Shown one piece after another: positions 24,001-35,814 of a DNA stretch of 64,000 nucleotides (positions are counted from its first letter, which is position 1; the number at the start of each line of letters is the position of its first letter). The stretch is from NCBI GenBank assembly GCA_002914805.1, contig JXTB01000201.1:371179-435178 (forward strand), in the 5' to 3' direction. Under the pieces are notes generated by a model. It did not search any database, was not told the DNA's origin, and saw only the letters and a list, made by a program, of their open reading frames with translations. This DNA comes from Parasponia andersonii (lineage: Eukaryota; Streptophyta; Magnoliopsida; Rosales; Cannabaceae). The translations under genes were made by a program, and so were the position numbers.

Positions 24001-24376
24001 TCGGTTTCAAAGGATTCAAGTGAGCTTGGTAAACAACAGGATGCCTATCCTTTGGAAAGAGAGTCACTTTCTTATTGAAATAGTCAACAATTGCTCGGTA
24101 GTTAGATAGCCAATCCATACCGAGAATCACATCAAATTGTTGCAAAGGTAACACAACTAAATCTGCTAGTAGCTTCCTATCATTAATCACAATAAGACAA
24201 CCATGACAGATAGTAGAAACATCGGTAACTCTACCCATAGGTGTTCCCAAAGTCAATACATGGTCTAGTATAGAACATTCCAATCCCAACATTTGAGAAA
24301 ACAACATGGAGATGAAAGAATAGGAAGCACCGGTATCAAGTAAGACATGAGCCCAAGAATGAGAAATAAGAATCAT
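21010..24376 (-). pseudogene. Gypsy pol pseudogene: protease, RT, RNase H, integrase, chromodomain
   Basis: One reading frame carries all domains from 24376 to about 21010 without a frameshift. The protease has [11 protein letters not shown] (about 24343) and [10 protein letters not shown] starts near [14 protein letters not shown], with the catalytic box changed to [10 protein letters not shown] (usual F/YxDD). RNase H has [10 protein letters not shown] and ADALSRK. Integrase has an HHCC-like region with CMTCQQVKAEH, then SDRDPRF. The chromodomain-like tail reads VRILRRELKILRNREIP. About a dozen stops break it, including TAG at 23435-23437 and 23030-23032. Most look like C-to-T or G-to-A changes of CAG, CAA, CGA or TGG codons. 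About 13 residues after the RT active site (SKTREE) are deleted in frame. A single n lies at 21297. Confidence 0.9.
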
Positions 24377-24399
24377 ACCATCAACAACACCTCTGTCAG

Positions 24400-25644
24400 T
24401 GTGGTCCTGAGTCTTATCTGCCTCTCCAACTGCATAGGCTTGACCAGAACCTTTTCCTTTTCCCTTGTTTTGTCTTCCTTGACCTGGGCGACTGTTACTA
24501 GTTCCTGGACCGTATTGGCATATCCACGCCCTCCTTGGTTTCTAGAACTTTATGAAGTCTAGAAATTCTGAGTATAGCCTTGGTTGTAAACTGAACCTTG
24601 TGGCTTATACTGATGCTGGTATTAAGAACCATCAGGTTGCTGATAAGGAGTGAAAATGAATGCCTGAGACTGGGTATGAGATTGCATTAGTCTCGTCTGA
24701 CTGCCCTGAAAAGGAACTGAGACACTCTGACTTCCCTGTGATCCTCCTTGAGATAATGGAGATCCCTGTTGATGGTAGGGGCAAGCTTTCTTCTAGTGGC
24801 CTTGCTGTCCATAATTAAAGCATCCATAAGGTCCATAGCGACTTTTCCCTGAAGAGCCACTACTGTTACTACTTCCACTGATCTGAGAATTTTGCCCTTG
24901 CCATTGCCCTTGGCTTTTCTTCTTTATTTTCCTCTCATTACCCTTGTTTCTTAAATAATCTCTCGTTGTTAACTGATCATTAAGAAAAGCCTCAGCTTTT
25001 TGGGCTGCAGCAACTAAGTCAACCAGATTGCTGAAGGGTTGGGTCACAACCTTCTCTAAGATGGCTAGTCTCAAAGCCTCCATAAACTTGACAATCTAGA
25101 AGGTAGGGTCCGTTTTGGGTGCATAAGCATATTGTGCCAACTCCATAAACCGCACATAATACTCATTCACTGTCATGTCACCCTGTTTGAGCCGTTCATC
25201 CTCTCTAATCATAGTAGCTCTATGACTAGCATTAGCATAGTGACTCCTGAATAATCCTTCAAAGGCTTCCCAAGTCATGTTAGTCATGTCCTAGGTCAAC
25301 TTAACTGTCTCCCACCAATTAATAGCTCCATCAGTCAGCTTATAAGTGGTAAATATTACTTGGAACTCTGTTGGCGTCCCAATAGTTATGAAGGTCCTCT
25401 TGACATCTTTAAGCCATCTCTCAGCTGAGGTGGGATCAGGTCTCCCATCGAATGATGGTGGATTGAGCTTCATGAAGTCCTTGAAGAAACTAGCCTGATG
25501 AGCTTCAGGGTTTCGTTCCGTCCTCAGACCCGATAATGCTCGTAAAGCATTATATAAGTCGGCCAGAGGGTCAGGGGTTTGCTGTTACGGTGGAGGTGTT
25601 TCAGCTCTAGGCTTTTGCCTCAGTATTCTTCTCCTTGGAGGCAT
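24400..25644 (-). pseudogene. Gypsy gag pseudogene
   Basis: It starts at ATG 25642-25644 (MPPRRRILRQKPRAETPPP), followed at once by a stop. It continues in frame with PPSFDGRPDPTSAERWLKDV, then TWEAFEGLFRSHYANASHRA and EYYVRFMELAQYAYAPKTDP, the retrotransposon Gag domain. The CCHC knuckle is worn: YGCFNYGQQGH, a stop, then KKAC. One base is missing near 24518, which separates gag from the pol frame. In intact relatives gag and pol form one long frame. Confidence 0.88.
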
Positions 25645-25754
25645 TATAGTTCTGTATTCATATGCTAAAGTGTTAGCGAGATAGTGATGCAATTACTTTT
25701 AAAAAAAAGAATAAGTCACAATCTAGTCTAATGGTGTCATATCCGAGATAATTA

Positions 25755-25773
25755 AACCTCTGCTCTGATACCA
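25755..25773 (-). other. Primer-binding site of the gypsy element
   Basis: The minus strand reads TGGTATCAGAGCAGAGGTT nine bases after the end of LTR B. This is complementary to the 3' end of initiator tRNA-Met, as usual in plant chromoviruses. Confidence 0.85.
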
Positions 25774-25782
25774 AAAATCTTC

Positions 25783-27660
25783 TATCATAACCCAAACCCT
25801 GAGCCAGTGGCAGAAAAGGAATTTCATAAGTGGAAATTCATAATTTATATTAGAAAATTCTAGAAAGACGACAACTAGTTTACAAAAATAGTTCAAATTT
25901 TAAATTCCCACAGTTTGTGATCACCATTAGACATAAACTGTTAATAATAGTAATAAAACATTAATATGCATCACATCATCATCACCAGTGGGCATCATAG
26001 ATAATATAGACTAAATCCAAAGTATGAGGCTTAAATATTATTACAAGTCCAAGGTGAGTATCTAAGTAATTACCAACCACAAACGAGGGTAAATTTCTTC
26101 TTGGATTACTCCGCCCCAGAGTTTCCCAAATCGCACTGTAAATCACCTGAAAAGGGAAAAAAAGGGGGTGAAAATTCGCATGCTCAGTAGGAATTTCAAT
26201 TACCCTTTTTGATATGAATGCAACTTTCCAAAATCTAGTTATAAAATAAGTTCGCAAAGTAATAAAAAATCATAAGAAATCATGTTCATCGTTGTACATA
26301 TCATAAATCAACCAAGTACAAGTATATACATGAGCTCTCATCCTTTCACCACGGTCCTGTAATATCTCTGTAACAGAGATACTTAACATTCTGACACTAA
26401 CCGGAGGTATGTCAGCAAATCCTGCGCAGGGGCCTAGGTCTCTCACCTAGTACTGTAGCAACTCGCCAGTTATCTAAATACCATGGCACTAAAATAGAAC
26501 TCAAGTACGTAATCCTATGGTAGGTACAATATGTCATAGAGTGTGTCATACCCATGCATCAAGTATTTTAAGAAATCATGCTTTAATACTCATTTGGTAT
26601 TATTTTGGGATTTATAGAAAATTAGGCAGCATAACAGCTGTATTTTCCCAAAACCAAAATTTTAAACCTGCATAAAAACCATGCAATCTAATCCCAGAAC
26701 AATCCAATATATCTCAACAGTTCACAAATTTATCAAATATCCAATCAAACCATTCAATTTCATAAAAATCGACATTTTCAAGAAATAAGTCATAATGCAA
26801 ATTTTAAATCAAAATAAGTATAAAACTTGGTAATTGAACTCCTACCTCACTAGAATAGTGATATCATGCTAATGGGTCCTCAAGGTGCCATTGAACGATC
26901 GCTCGGAGAGTCGGGAACAAATTCCAAGCCCTCGATCGCTCAGTTGTGAAAAATCAACTCCTCAACGGAGCTTGGAATCAACAAACAAACCTCTTTATCG
27001 AACTCTTAGCATCCAAAATAGCTAAATTAGATATATGATTCGATCAGTTCGGGCCCAGGCCGATACCGGACCGGTGTCACACAAAACGAGACAAAATCTA
27101 AGTCGTTAGATACGATTTTTCGTGCCGATCACCAAATATAGTCAATATATATATCAAACTTCACCATTTTCCGAGTACATTCCAAAAATGACAACAAAAA
27201 CGAAATCTAAATGTCGGATCAAAAGTCGAACCTGAGCTCAAAATTACGCAAAAATAGCAACTTTTAATATGGAAAAAATGGGATCATGATATATATACCT
27301 GGAGAAAGCCCACGACGTGAGGATTCGATCGCCGCTGGTTTCACAGCTTTTGTTGCCAGAATTCGTGCTAGCGAGCGACGGAGCTTCGCTCCCTCCCACT
27401 ACAACGCGGTGCTCCTGTGGCCTTAGAGCTTCAGCAATCAGCTCGGCTGGGTGGCGCGCGTCGTCTGGGTGCGGCGGCGGGGAGCGACGAGGGCTGGCGG
27501 TGGCTGGTTCCCTTGGCCGTGCGTGAGAGAGATGAGAGGCAGAGAGTGAGAGAGAGAGGAGTGTGGACGAGAGAGTGAGGGAGAAGAAAAGAAAAGAATT
27601 TTTTTTTTTAAAATTTTGGTCAAAAGACCCTTTTGTCCTTATTAAAGACGAGATTTTACA
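25783..27660 (-). repeat. Gypsy LTR B (middle LTR)
   Basis: It is homologous to LTR A along its whole length. In element sense it starts TGTAAAATCTCG and ends GGGTTATGATA. It serves as 5' LTR for the left unit and 3' LTR for the truncated right unit. There is no target duplication around it, unlike the outer ends of the block. Confidence 0.9.
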
Positions 27661-27731
27661 TTCTCCCCTCCTTACAGAAATTTCGTCCCGAAATTCAAAG
27701 TACAAGACATAAATCAATGTACAACCTCAAG

Positions 27732-29076
27732 TTAAAAGTTAAACAAATGAAGATACTTTTCATACATCTTGGTCTCAAGTTCCCAAGTAGCTTCTTCTTC
27801 TTTGTGGTATTCCCAAAGAACTTTGACAAGCGGTATCTCTCTATTACGAAGCACCTTGAGTTCTCTCCCCAGTATTCGAACTGGTTGCTCCTCATAAGTC
27901 ACATTCTCTTGGATAGGTACTTCTACATACCAGACAACGTGAGATGGGTCAGGTATGTACTTCCTGAGCATTGAAACATAGAATACATTATGTACTCGAC
28001 CCAACTGTGGTGGTAGATCCAGACGATAAGCAACATGTCCAATTCTTTCAGTAATTTTTAATGGTCCAATGTACCTTGGAGCTAACTTCCCTTTAACTCC
28101 AAATCTTATGACTCCACGCATTGGCGTAATTTTCAAGAATACTCTGTCACCAATGTCAAACTCTACCTTGCGTCTTGAGGTGTCAGCTTAGCTTTTCTGG
28201 CGACTTTGAACAACCTTGAGTCTTTTTCTGATCTTGTTAACCTTCTCAGTAGTCTCTTGTACTAGCTCAGGCCCAACAGTAACACGCTCCTCTGCATCAG
28301 CCCAACATAAGGGTGGTCTGCAGGGTCACCCTTATAATATCTTATATGGAGCCATAACAAGACTAGTTTGGTAGCTGTTGTTGTAGGCAAACTCCACCAA
28401 TGACAGGTGATCATCCCAGCTTCCACTAAAATCTGGTATACATAAACGAAGCATGTCCTCTAGGATCTGAATAGTCCTTTCAGATTGGCTATCTATCTGA
28501 GGATGATGAGCGGTACTAAGATTCAGTTCTATTCCCAAAGTTCTCTACAAAGCTCTCTAAAACTTTGATGTAAATCTTGGATCTCTGTCAGAAATTATGC
28601 TTGATGGTACCCCATGTAAGCGGACAATATTATCCACATAAAGACGACTAAGTCGGGTGAGTGAAAAGTCAATCCTGATCGATATGAAGTGTGCGGTTTT
28701 TGTCATCCGATCAACTATCACCCAAACAACATGATTCTTTCTTTGAGTCTTTGGTAGACCTATCCCAAAATACATGGTGATTTTATCCTATTTCCATTCC
28801 AGAATAGGTAAAGGCTGAAGTAGTCTAGCTAGCCTTTTGTGTTCTGCCTTAACTTGCTGACAAGTCATACACTTAGCCACAAAAGTAGCTACCTCTCGTT
28901 TCATACCTTTCCACCTGTACTGCCTCTTCAAATCATGGTACATCTTAGTGCTACCAGGATGTACTACGAACTTAGACTTGTGAGCCTCAGTCAGAATAGT
29001 TTCTCTAAGATAAGGGTCATTGGCTATAGCTAGCCTTCCATTGAAAAGCACAAACCCTTCTTTATTGGTACTCCAA
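27732..29076 (-). pseudogene. Second copy of the gypsy pol 3' part (integrase and chromodomain)
   Basis: It is parallel to 21010-22380. It holds the HHCC region (MKREVATFVAKCMTCQQV), the integrase core with [11 protein letters not shown] and QSERTIQILEDM, GPLKITERIGHVAYRLD, and a chromodomain tail LGRELKVLRNREIPLVKVLW to EATWELETK. It is less decayed than the left copy; the last 134 codons (28136-27732) are open. The first acidic residue of the integrase core is replaced (MYF for the usual MDF). The fragment begins abruptly at 29076, where it is fused to LTR C. Confidence 0.88.
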
Positions 29077-29078
29077 CA

Positions 29079-29736
29079 GATCAGTTCAGGTCCGGGCCGA
29101 CACCGGACTGGTGTCATGCAAAATGAGACAAAATCTAAGCCGTTAGACCTGGTTTTTCGTGCCGATCACCAAATATAGTCAATATATATATATATATATA
29201 TATATCAAACTTCACCATTTTCCTAGTACATTCCAAAAATGACAACAAAAACGAAATCTAACGGTCGGACCAAAAGTCGAACCCGAGCTCAAAATTACAC
29301 AAAAATAGAAACTTTTAATCCAGGCAAAATGGGATCGTGATATATATATATATATATATATACCTATAGAAAGCCCACGATGAGAGGATTCGATCACCGC
29401 TAGTTTTGCGGCTTTTTGTCGCCGAAATTCGCACCGGTGAGCGGCGGAAGCACAGCAGAGCTTCGCTCCCTCCCGTGGCAACGCGGCGCTTCGGTGGCCT
29501 CGGAGCTTCAACAGTCAACTCTGCTGGGTTGCGCACGTCGTCGGGGTATGGCAGCAGGGCGTAACAAGGGTCGATTGCGGCTGGTTCCCTTGGTCGTGCA
29601 TGAGAGAGATGAGTGGCAGAGAGTGAGAGAGAGAGGGGTGCGGACGAGAGAGTGAGGGAGAAGAAAAGAAAATAATTTTTTCTTTTTAATTTTGGTCAAA
29701 AGACCCATTTGCCCTTGTTAAAAATGAGATTTTACA
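29079..29736 (-). repeat. Gypsy LTR C, truncated
   Basis: It matches LTR A 20320-20960 and LTR B 27040-27660, and ends at TTTACA 29736 followed by the target duplication CAAGA. The inner 1.2 kb of the LTR is missing. (TA)n tracts lie at about 29182-29205 and 29341-29361. Confidence 0.88.
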
Positions 29737-30224
29737 CAAGATGATAATAAAATACAAATATATTTGGAAAAGTGGCAAACTTTTTTCATAATAAAGTACA
29801 GGTACATGGACAAAAAAGTTAGTGTTAGGATAATAGTAAGTATTTAGGATGCTATAGGTAAATGACAATGTTAACACTAATTAATAATATAAATGGAATA
29901 AAGAGGAGAAGACAGTCACAAGCCACAAAGCAAGAAGAAATAGGCACATGAGATCTCAAACAAATCGAGGAGGATTCAAATTTGCACAAAAAGTACCCAT
30001 GACAATCTAAATAATCATAGAATTTGTAGGGAAAGTAAATGCAAAGAGTAACTATATATACAAATGATAGACATGATCAATATTCAACATTACCTAATTT
30101 TTTTTTTAAAAGTGGAGTTTAATTAATGATCACCACTTACTATAAATTTAAAAGAAAATAACACATACACACACACACACACTCTACCAAGGTTTGAACC
30201 CCTGTCCCTTCCAAACTCACACAC
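29737..30224. other. Unassigned sequence between two gypsy elements
   Basis: It is AT-rich with a (CA)n microsatellite at about 30165-30182. GGTTTGAACCCC at about 30191 resembles a tRNA B box, but no matching A box or tRNA fold is visible. Confidence 0.5.
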
Positions 30225-32316
30225 CATTTGGGTAATTCATTGAGCTATGACAAACTTGTAAATAAGCATTTTCGGATTAAAATAAACAAAATATCTAAAA
30301 TTTTAAATTAAGGTGCTACAGTTGCTGAAATTACATAAAAGGGCTTGAAGAACTTCATCTTCTTCATTGAAGGACCTGAGAAAGGGAGAGAAGAAACTCA
30401 GCACGCTACCACCTCACCACCCCACTGCCGGACCTACATCCCTACCCGGGCTCCTCCCTAGTCGCCGACGGACAAGAATTGGTCATTTCTGCTGTGAAAC
30501 ATTGCTAGAAATTATAGATCGACTCTGTTGAAAATTCCAGCCACCTATTAGATTTTTGGCAACCATAGCTCCATCGGACCTCCGCTTGACTCACCTCCGG
30601 TATCATTGACTCGTCTCGTCGTCGTTGCCATTTCTCGACCACTTTCGGTTGTTAACTCACCTTTGATAAGATTTTCACTATTTTGGCTATTTTTACCAAA
30701 GTTTATAAAAAGTGATATTTTTGTAATTATCTAGGTTATGTAATTAATTTACCTGAGGTAAATGTATAAGGTGAAATAAGGTTAAAAACTATAAATAATT
30801 ACGGTTAGTAAAAGTAAAAAAAGTGTAGTAAATCTTAATTAGAAAAAGAGGATATTCTCTAAATATTTACAAAAGTGGTATTATTGTAATTTTTGAATTT
30901 TTGAGCTTAATTAATGTTCGGGAACTCCAAAATGAATTTTGATTTCGAATTTTGACTCAGCAAGGTCGAGAGATTAATTTTGATATAAAATATCACTATG
31001 TTTCGAAGTGAAACAAAAATTAGAATTTTGTGACTCAAAATTGTACCGTTTTGCGTGCTATGAGCTAGTATATGTCTAACATAGTATTTTTAGGTATTTT
31101 GAATTCAGTAGTGACCTCTATTTCTTCATTTGAGGTTTCAAAAGAAAGGTTATTTTTTCAAGTAGACTTACTAGGATCTTGAAATTGGCATTCGAACACC
31201 TGAGTGGCCAACGGGGTATACTTCGAGTGCCATTAGCCTGGTATTACTACCATATGGAGGTAGTGGTACGATTACCTAATTTTGTATCTATTTTGAATTT
31301 TAATTGCATTAAAATTTGTTTATGAAAATTAGTAATTTTTCGATGGTTTAATTAGTGGTTAAAAATTGGTGGATTATACTGAGATTGGACTGTATGGCTT
31401 TTTGTACATATTTTTATATTGTGATTATGGGGTAAAATATCAGTGTGCTACTCATATACAGCAAATCCCAGAATAATGCCAAGTTGGATTTTGAAAGCAT
31501 GATTTGATTATTGGATACATGGTTGTAGTGAACTACTACATATTGTACATACTGTAGGATCACACATTTGAGTTCCATTATAGGATCGTGATATTTTAGA
31601 TCGCTAGCGAGTTGCTGCAGTGCTAGGTGAGAGACCTAGGCCTATACACAGATTTTTGCTAATATATCTACGGGCAGTGTCAGGATGTTGGGTACCTCTA
31701 CTACAGAGGCATTACATGGTCGTGATGAGAGGATGAGAGCTCACTTATTTACTTGTAAATATATGATATGTGTAATGAGATGGTTTTTAGATTTGATTTT
31801 GAATATATGATTATTTTGAATACCAATGATTTATAAACTTGATTTATAAATGGATTAAAGGTACTAATGATGCAGGTTTGAGAAATTGCATCCATCCAAA
31901 GGTAATTGAATTCCTATTGAGAATGTGAATACTTACCCTTTGCGTTTCCCTTTTCAGGTAATGTTCAGTATAATTTTGGAGATTCGGGACCAGAATAGTG
32001 AGGAGCTAGTTACCTTACTGGGAATTGGTAACTAAGTAAAATATTTTTGTTTATTTGACTTGACTTGTAATAAAATACTTAAGGGCCTATTTCACGGACT
32101 CGGTCTGTATAATTCTTGTGCTGGATTATGAGACTGTTGATAATAATGCTTGGTTTGTTTTAATAAATTTCATTAACAATCTACATCTAATGGTGATCAC
32201 AAAACTGTGGAAATTTTACTTCTAAAATTATTTTTATAAATTTTTCAAAAATAACTTTTGAATTTCCACCTATGAAATTTCCTTTTTTCCACAAGCACGA
32301 AGTTTGGGTTGTGATA
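30225..32316 (+). repeat. 5' LTR of the split gypsy element
   Basis: It is parallel to 54387-56819 from TTTGGGTAATT onward (for example AAATTAAGGTGCTACA, and GAGTTGCTGCAGTGCTAGGT near 31611). It ends TTTGGGTTGTGATA at 32316. Its first about 26 bases are replaced by unrelated sequence. Confidence 0.88.
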
Positions 32317-32322
32317 GAAAAT

Positions 32323-32341
32323 TTTAGTATCAAAGCAGATG
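32323..32341 (+). other. Decayed primer-binding site
   Basis: TTTAGTATCAAAGCAGATG follows the 5' LTR by six bases and differs slightly from the TGGTATCAGAGCAGAGG of the sister element. Confidence 0.75.
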
Positions 32342-32458
32342 TTTATCTGCCTAGGATGTGATACCATTAGATTAGATTGTAACTAGCTTTCATAATTTTT
32401 TTTTAATTCAACATTGTTGTCTCACTAACACTTTGACATATTTATACAGATTAGTAAG

Positions 32459-33637
32459 ATGCATTTACAAAGAAGAGTACCGAAGCAAGAGCCAAGAGCT
32501 GATACTTTTCCACTACAACAAGAAATTTCTAATCCTCTAGTAGATCCTTATGAGGCTTTGTGGGAAATACTGGGACTAAGAGTTCAACAAGATCCTAAGG
32601 CTCGAAAAGTCATCTTTTTTAAAGATTTTATCAAGTTGAGTCCACCTATTTTCAACGGTAAACTGGATCCCACTATAGTTAATAAATGACTCAGAGATAT
32701 TAAGATCTTTATAACCATCGGGACACTTGTATAGTTTTGAGTAATTTTCATAGCTAATAAATTGTCGGATGGTGTAGCTAATTGGTGAGAAACTATCAAA
32801 CTATCATGAGAAGAGTCCAGTATGACATAGGATGTCTTTGAAGGACTATTCAGAGACTATTATATGCTAATGCTAGTCATAGATATGCTATAATTAGATA
32901 GTATGAACGAATTAAGTAGAGTGACTTGACAGTGAATGAGTACTATATTCGGTTTATAGAATTAGCATAATATGCTTATGCACTGGGGATCCAGATTGTT
33001 AGGTTCATTAAAGCTTTGAGGCCAGTTATTCTTGAGAAGATTGTGAGTTAGCATTTTGACAAACTAGTTGATATTGTTGCTGTGGCATAGGAAGCAGAAG
33101 CCTTTATTGATGACAAGTCAATTTTGAGGGAACGGTCGAGGAACAGAGGTAATGACTGAAAGGTTAACAGAGGAAACCAAGGGTAGTTACAATCGCAGAA
33201 TTCTCAGAGTAGCAGTTTTTCTAGAAAAGGTTGGTTTGGATTTACAGAAGCTTTCACTACAGCCAGCAGGGCCATAAGAAGAAGTTTTATCCATTCCACC
33301 AATAGAAGCCAACTTTATCTCAAGATAGGCTACAGGGGAGCTAGAGTGCACCTATACCTTTATAGGGCAACCAGATAAGACTAACCCAGAACTAGTCTCA
33401 GGCATTCAACTATTTCCTTTTCTAGTAGTCTTTTGGCTCCAAGTACCAATGTCAGTACTGGCCACAAGGTTTAGGCTACACTCAGAATTTTCAGACTCCG
33501 CAAGCTTCTGGTAAGCAAAGAGAATGTAGATATAGTAGCACCGGTCTAGGAGCTAGTAGTAGCTGACTCAGCCAAGGTAGATGGAACAAAGAGAAAGAGA
33601 AAGTTTCTAGTCAAGCGTTTGCTATCACCAGAATGGA
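32459..33637 (+). pseudogene. Gypsy gag pseudogene
   Basis: It starts at ATG 32459 (MHLQRRVPKQEPRAD). The first 76 codons are open and contain FFKDFIKLSPPIFNGKLDP, matching the sister element's FFKDFMKLNPPSFDGRPDP. Later pieces (DVFEGLFRDYY, EYYIRFIELA-like, a glutamine/serine-rich tail) lie in changing frames with many stops. The sequence is cut at 33637 by the copia-type LTR insertion and resumes at 51020. Confidence 0.82.
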
Positions 33638-33642
33638 AGATG

Positions 33643-34687
33643 TGGTGGTATTCATTAGAATAAAATTCTGGAAATATTTTTTGTAAAATTATTTTTAAGA
33701 ACACCATAGTTTTGTAAAATCAAAAAATGCAGCAGAATTGGGCGTTTAAAATTTTTCTCTTTACAAAATATTTCGGACCGTGATCTAGCGTAAACTAGCT
33801 CTTGATGTAGACAAGAACAATACCCGAATTTGCCCTACAATCTTCTCCTTTTCTCATCTATTCTCGAAAACTGTTTGATTGATCTGGTAGGTGGTTACCT
33901 TCTTGATTCCCGACAAAAAGATTCTCAAGCGAACAATAAGATAATCTTTTCAAACCGATTTGTCTAGGATGGCCGAAATACCAAGGATAGAGGACCCTAG
34001 TGTTGGCCGATTTTCTCTACTCTTTCTCTCTCTCCCCTCTCTCTCTCTATTTTTCATGTGACACTTTCCTGTAAGGGGTGTTTCATGTGTAACTCTTACC
34101 ACTGGCAGCTAAGGAACTTTTCTCTCAATAATAGAGAGATTAGTAAACCTTAATAGGTTTATTGGGCTCAATTAATTACCAAATAACTATTAGGCTTTAA
34201 TTTGAGCTAGATAGGGGACTAGATGGATTTATAAAGTCCAAGCTCTAATAGACCATATACCTATAATTATAATTATAATTAACTCATAATTATGATTGAG
34301 CCTTGTCCTTTAATATTGGGGCATATCACTATATACCCAATATTGAACTCTTGGACTAAATGTCATTTATTTTATGTGAAGTTTTATAAAATAATTAGCT
34401 CGATTTATTTAGCATAAACTTACCTATACACGTATTCCTAATACAATATCATACTAGCAAGGTGAAATTATCGTATTACCCCTATAGTACATACTTACCT
34501 TTGAGTTGCCATTTTTCATCTATTGGATAATAGTTGACTACGGTGTTTGTATCTGCTTATACCAACACAGTCAAATTCATATAGTGAATACTAAGGCCCT
34601 AGTTTATATTATCTAAGTACTTAAAAAAACTCAAAGTAATATTATATGCATGGCATCCATCATGAAAAACGTTCTACACATTTCATA
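33643..34687 (-). mobile_element. Copia-type LTR, left piece, inside the gypsy element
   Basis: It is homologous to the minus strand of the solo LTR at 42727-44089 (outer part) and to 49805-50405. The outer end follows AGATG (33638-33642), which recurs at 51015-51019. The LTR is cut at 34687 by the CACTA start; in the right-hand copy the homologous sequence continues at 50406 with CTTATCTTCCAAG. The region 33990-34060 is CT-rich. Confidence 0.8.
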
Positions 34688-35070
34688 CACTACTAAAAAA
34701 CAGGGCAAAGCCATCACTATATTCCATTCGCTTTAGGATGTCAGTGCGATGTGGGAAAAAATGGGCCCTTAACCTCGCTAGAAAAATGAAACAATATTGT
34801 GAATCGCATAAAAGGTGACGAGAAACTGTCGAAACGTGACGTCGTATGTCGCTATTTTATGTCACTTTTTAAACAACAGGAAATGCGACATACGACGTTG
34901 CATTTCCAGTGATATGATTAACTTTCATGTCACTTTCCAACGATAGGGAAATGTGACATATGACTTCGTGTTTCCAGTGACAAGGAATCTAGCTATACGA
35001 CGTCGCTAGAAAAGCCACGTCGTACCTAAACAGCGTGGCATCTAGCCGTAAGACGTCTTTTTGTTAGCTC
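34688..35070. repeat. CACTA left terminal and subterminal repeats
   Basis: Repeated words in both senses include GACGTCGTATGTCGC, GCGACATACGACGTTGC, TTCATGTCACTTTCC and ACGACGTCGCTAGAAAAG. In CACTA elements such sites bind the TNP1-type protein. Confidence 0.7.
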
Positions 35071-35814
35071 CTTAATAGGGTTCTACACTTAGCAGAACTC
35101 TCTCTTGTTCGACACTTCCCCCCCTTCTAGCCTTTTGCCGCTGCTCCTCGTTGCCTCTCCTCCATTTTTTCTGGCCATTTAAGGTAAGTTTAGTTTTATT
35201 AAGTCAGTTTTTCCATAGAATTTATATATAATTACATTAAGCTTTGTTTTTGTCTAATTATTTCATATTTTAGTTTAGATTTTTAGACTTCTTTAATACC
35301 TAGGCTATAGTCGCCGCTTTTCTTTATCATTCCTCCACTTTTTCCGACAACTTGAGGTAATTTTAATAATTTAAGTCATATTTTTCGTTAGAATTCATAT
35401 ATAATTGCATTAGGCTTTGTTTTTATCCGAATTTTATTTAATAATTTCATGTTTAGTTTAGGTTTTTACACTTAGCCATTTTGAACAATTTTTCTATATA
35501 GCCATTTGAATATAGTTAAGAAATACTGGGATTCTTAATTACTCATAAAAGTGTCTAATTCATTAGTTATTAGATTAAAATTACAACTTAATAATTTGTT
35601 TAATTTTTTTTTATGTATTTTATAATTTCAGTTTTTAGTAATTGTTATTGAACCATTATGAGTTTTTTACTTTGATATATATATATATATATATATAGAG
35701 GACTTCTTAATGGTTTCAATTTTTTTGTGACCATAAATGGATACTAAAAAAAAACTAGTGATAGCATTAAAATTTTTTTATGCTGATAAATTGCATTAAT
35801 TTTTTTTGGCCAAT
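35071..35814 (+). other. CACTA 5' non-coding region
   Basis: The stretch 35095-35180 is CT-rich and is followed by GTAAG at 35184, which could be the donor of a leader intron. Two related blocks (TAAGTTTAGTTTTATTAAGTCAG near 35185 and 35360) suggest a short duplication. A (TA)n tract is at 35675-35697. No coding sequence is seen. Confidence 0.45.

Larger units (their letters stand above)
19035..29736 (-). mobile_element. Ty3/gypsy chromovirus (Tekay-like) with three LTRs and a single target duplication
   Basis: Element order on the minus strand is: partial LTR C (29736-29079), a 3' pol fragment (29076-27732), PPT, LTR B (27660-25783), PBS, gag, pol, PPT, LTR A (20960-19035). The outermost ends are TG and CA, and both sides carry CAAGA (19030-19034 and 29737-29741), so the whole block behaves as one insertion. 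A C-terminal chromodomain-like segment after integrase indicates a chromovirus. The left unit, LTR A to LTR B, is 8.6 kb, a usual complete length. The right unit has lost most of LTR C, the PBS, gag, protease, RT and RNase H. Confidence 0.9.

Noticed and set aside
30185..30245. tRNA or SINE suggested by GGTTTGAACCCC
   Set aside because: Only a B-box-like word is present; there is no A box, no acceptor stem, and the sequence runs directly into gypsy LTR.
34688..35070. CRISPR-like or other regular short repeats
   Set aside because: The repeats are irregular, in both senses and next to a CACTA terminus; they are subterminal transposase-binding sites of a plant transposon.
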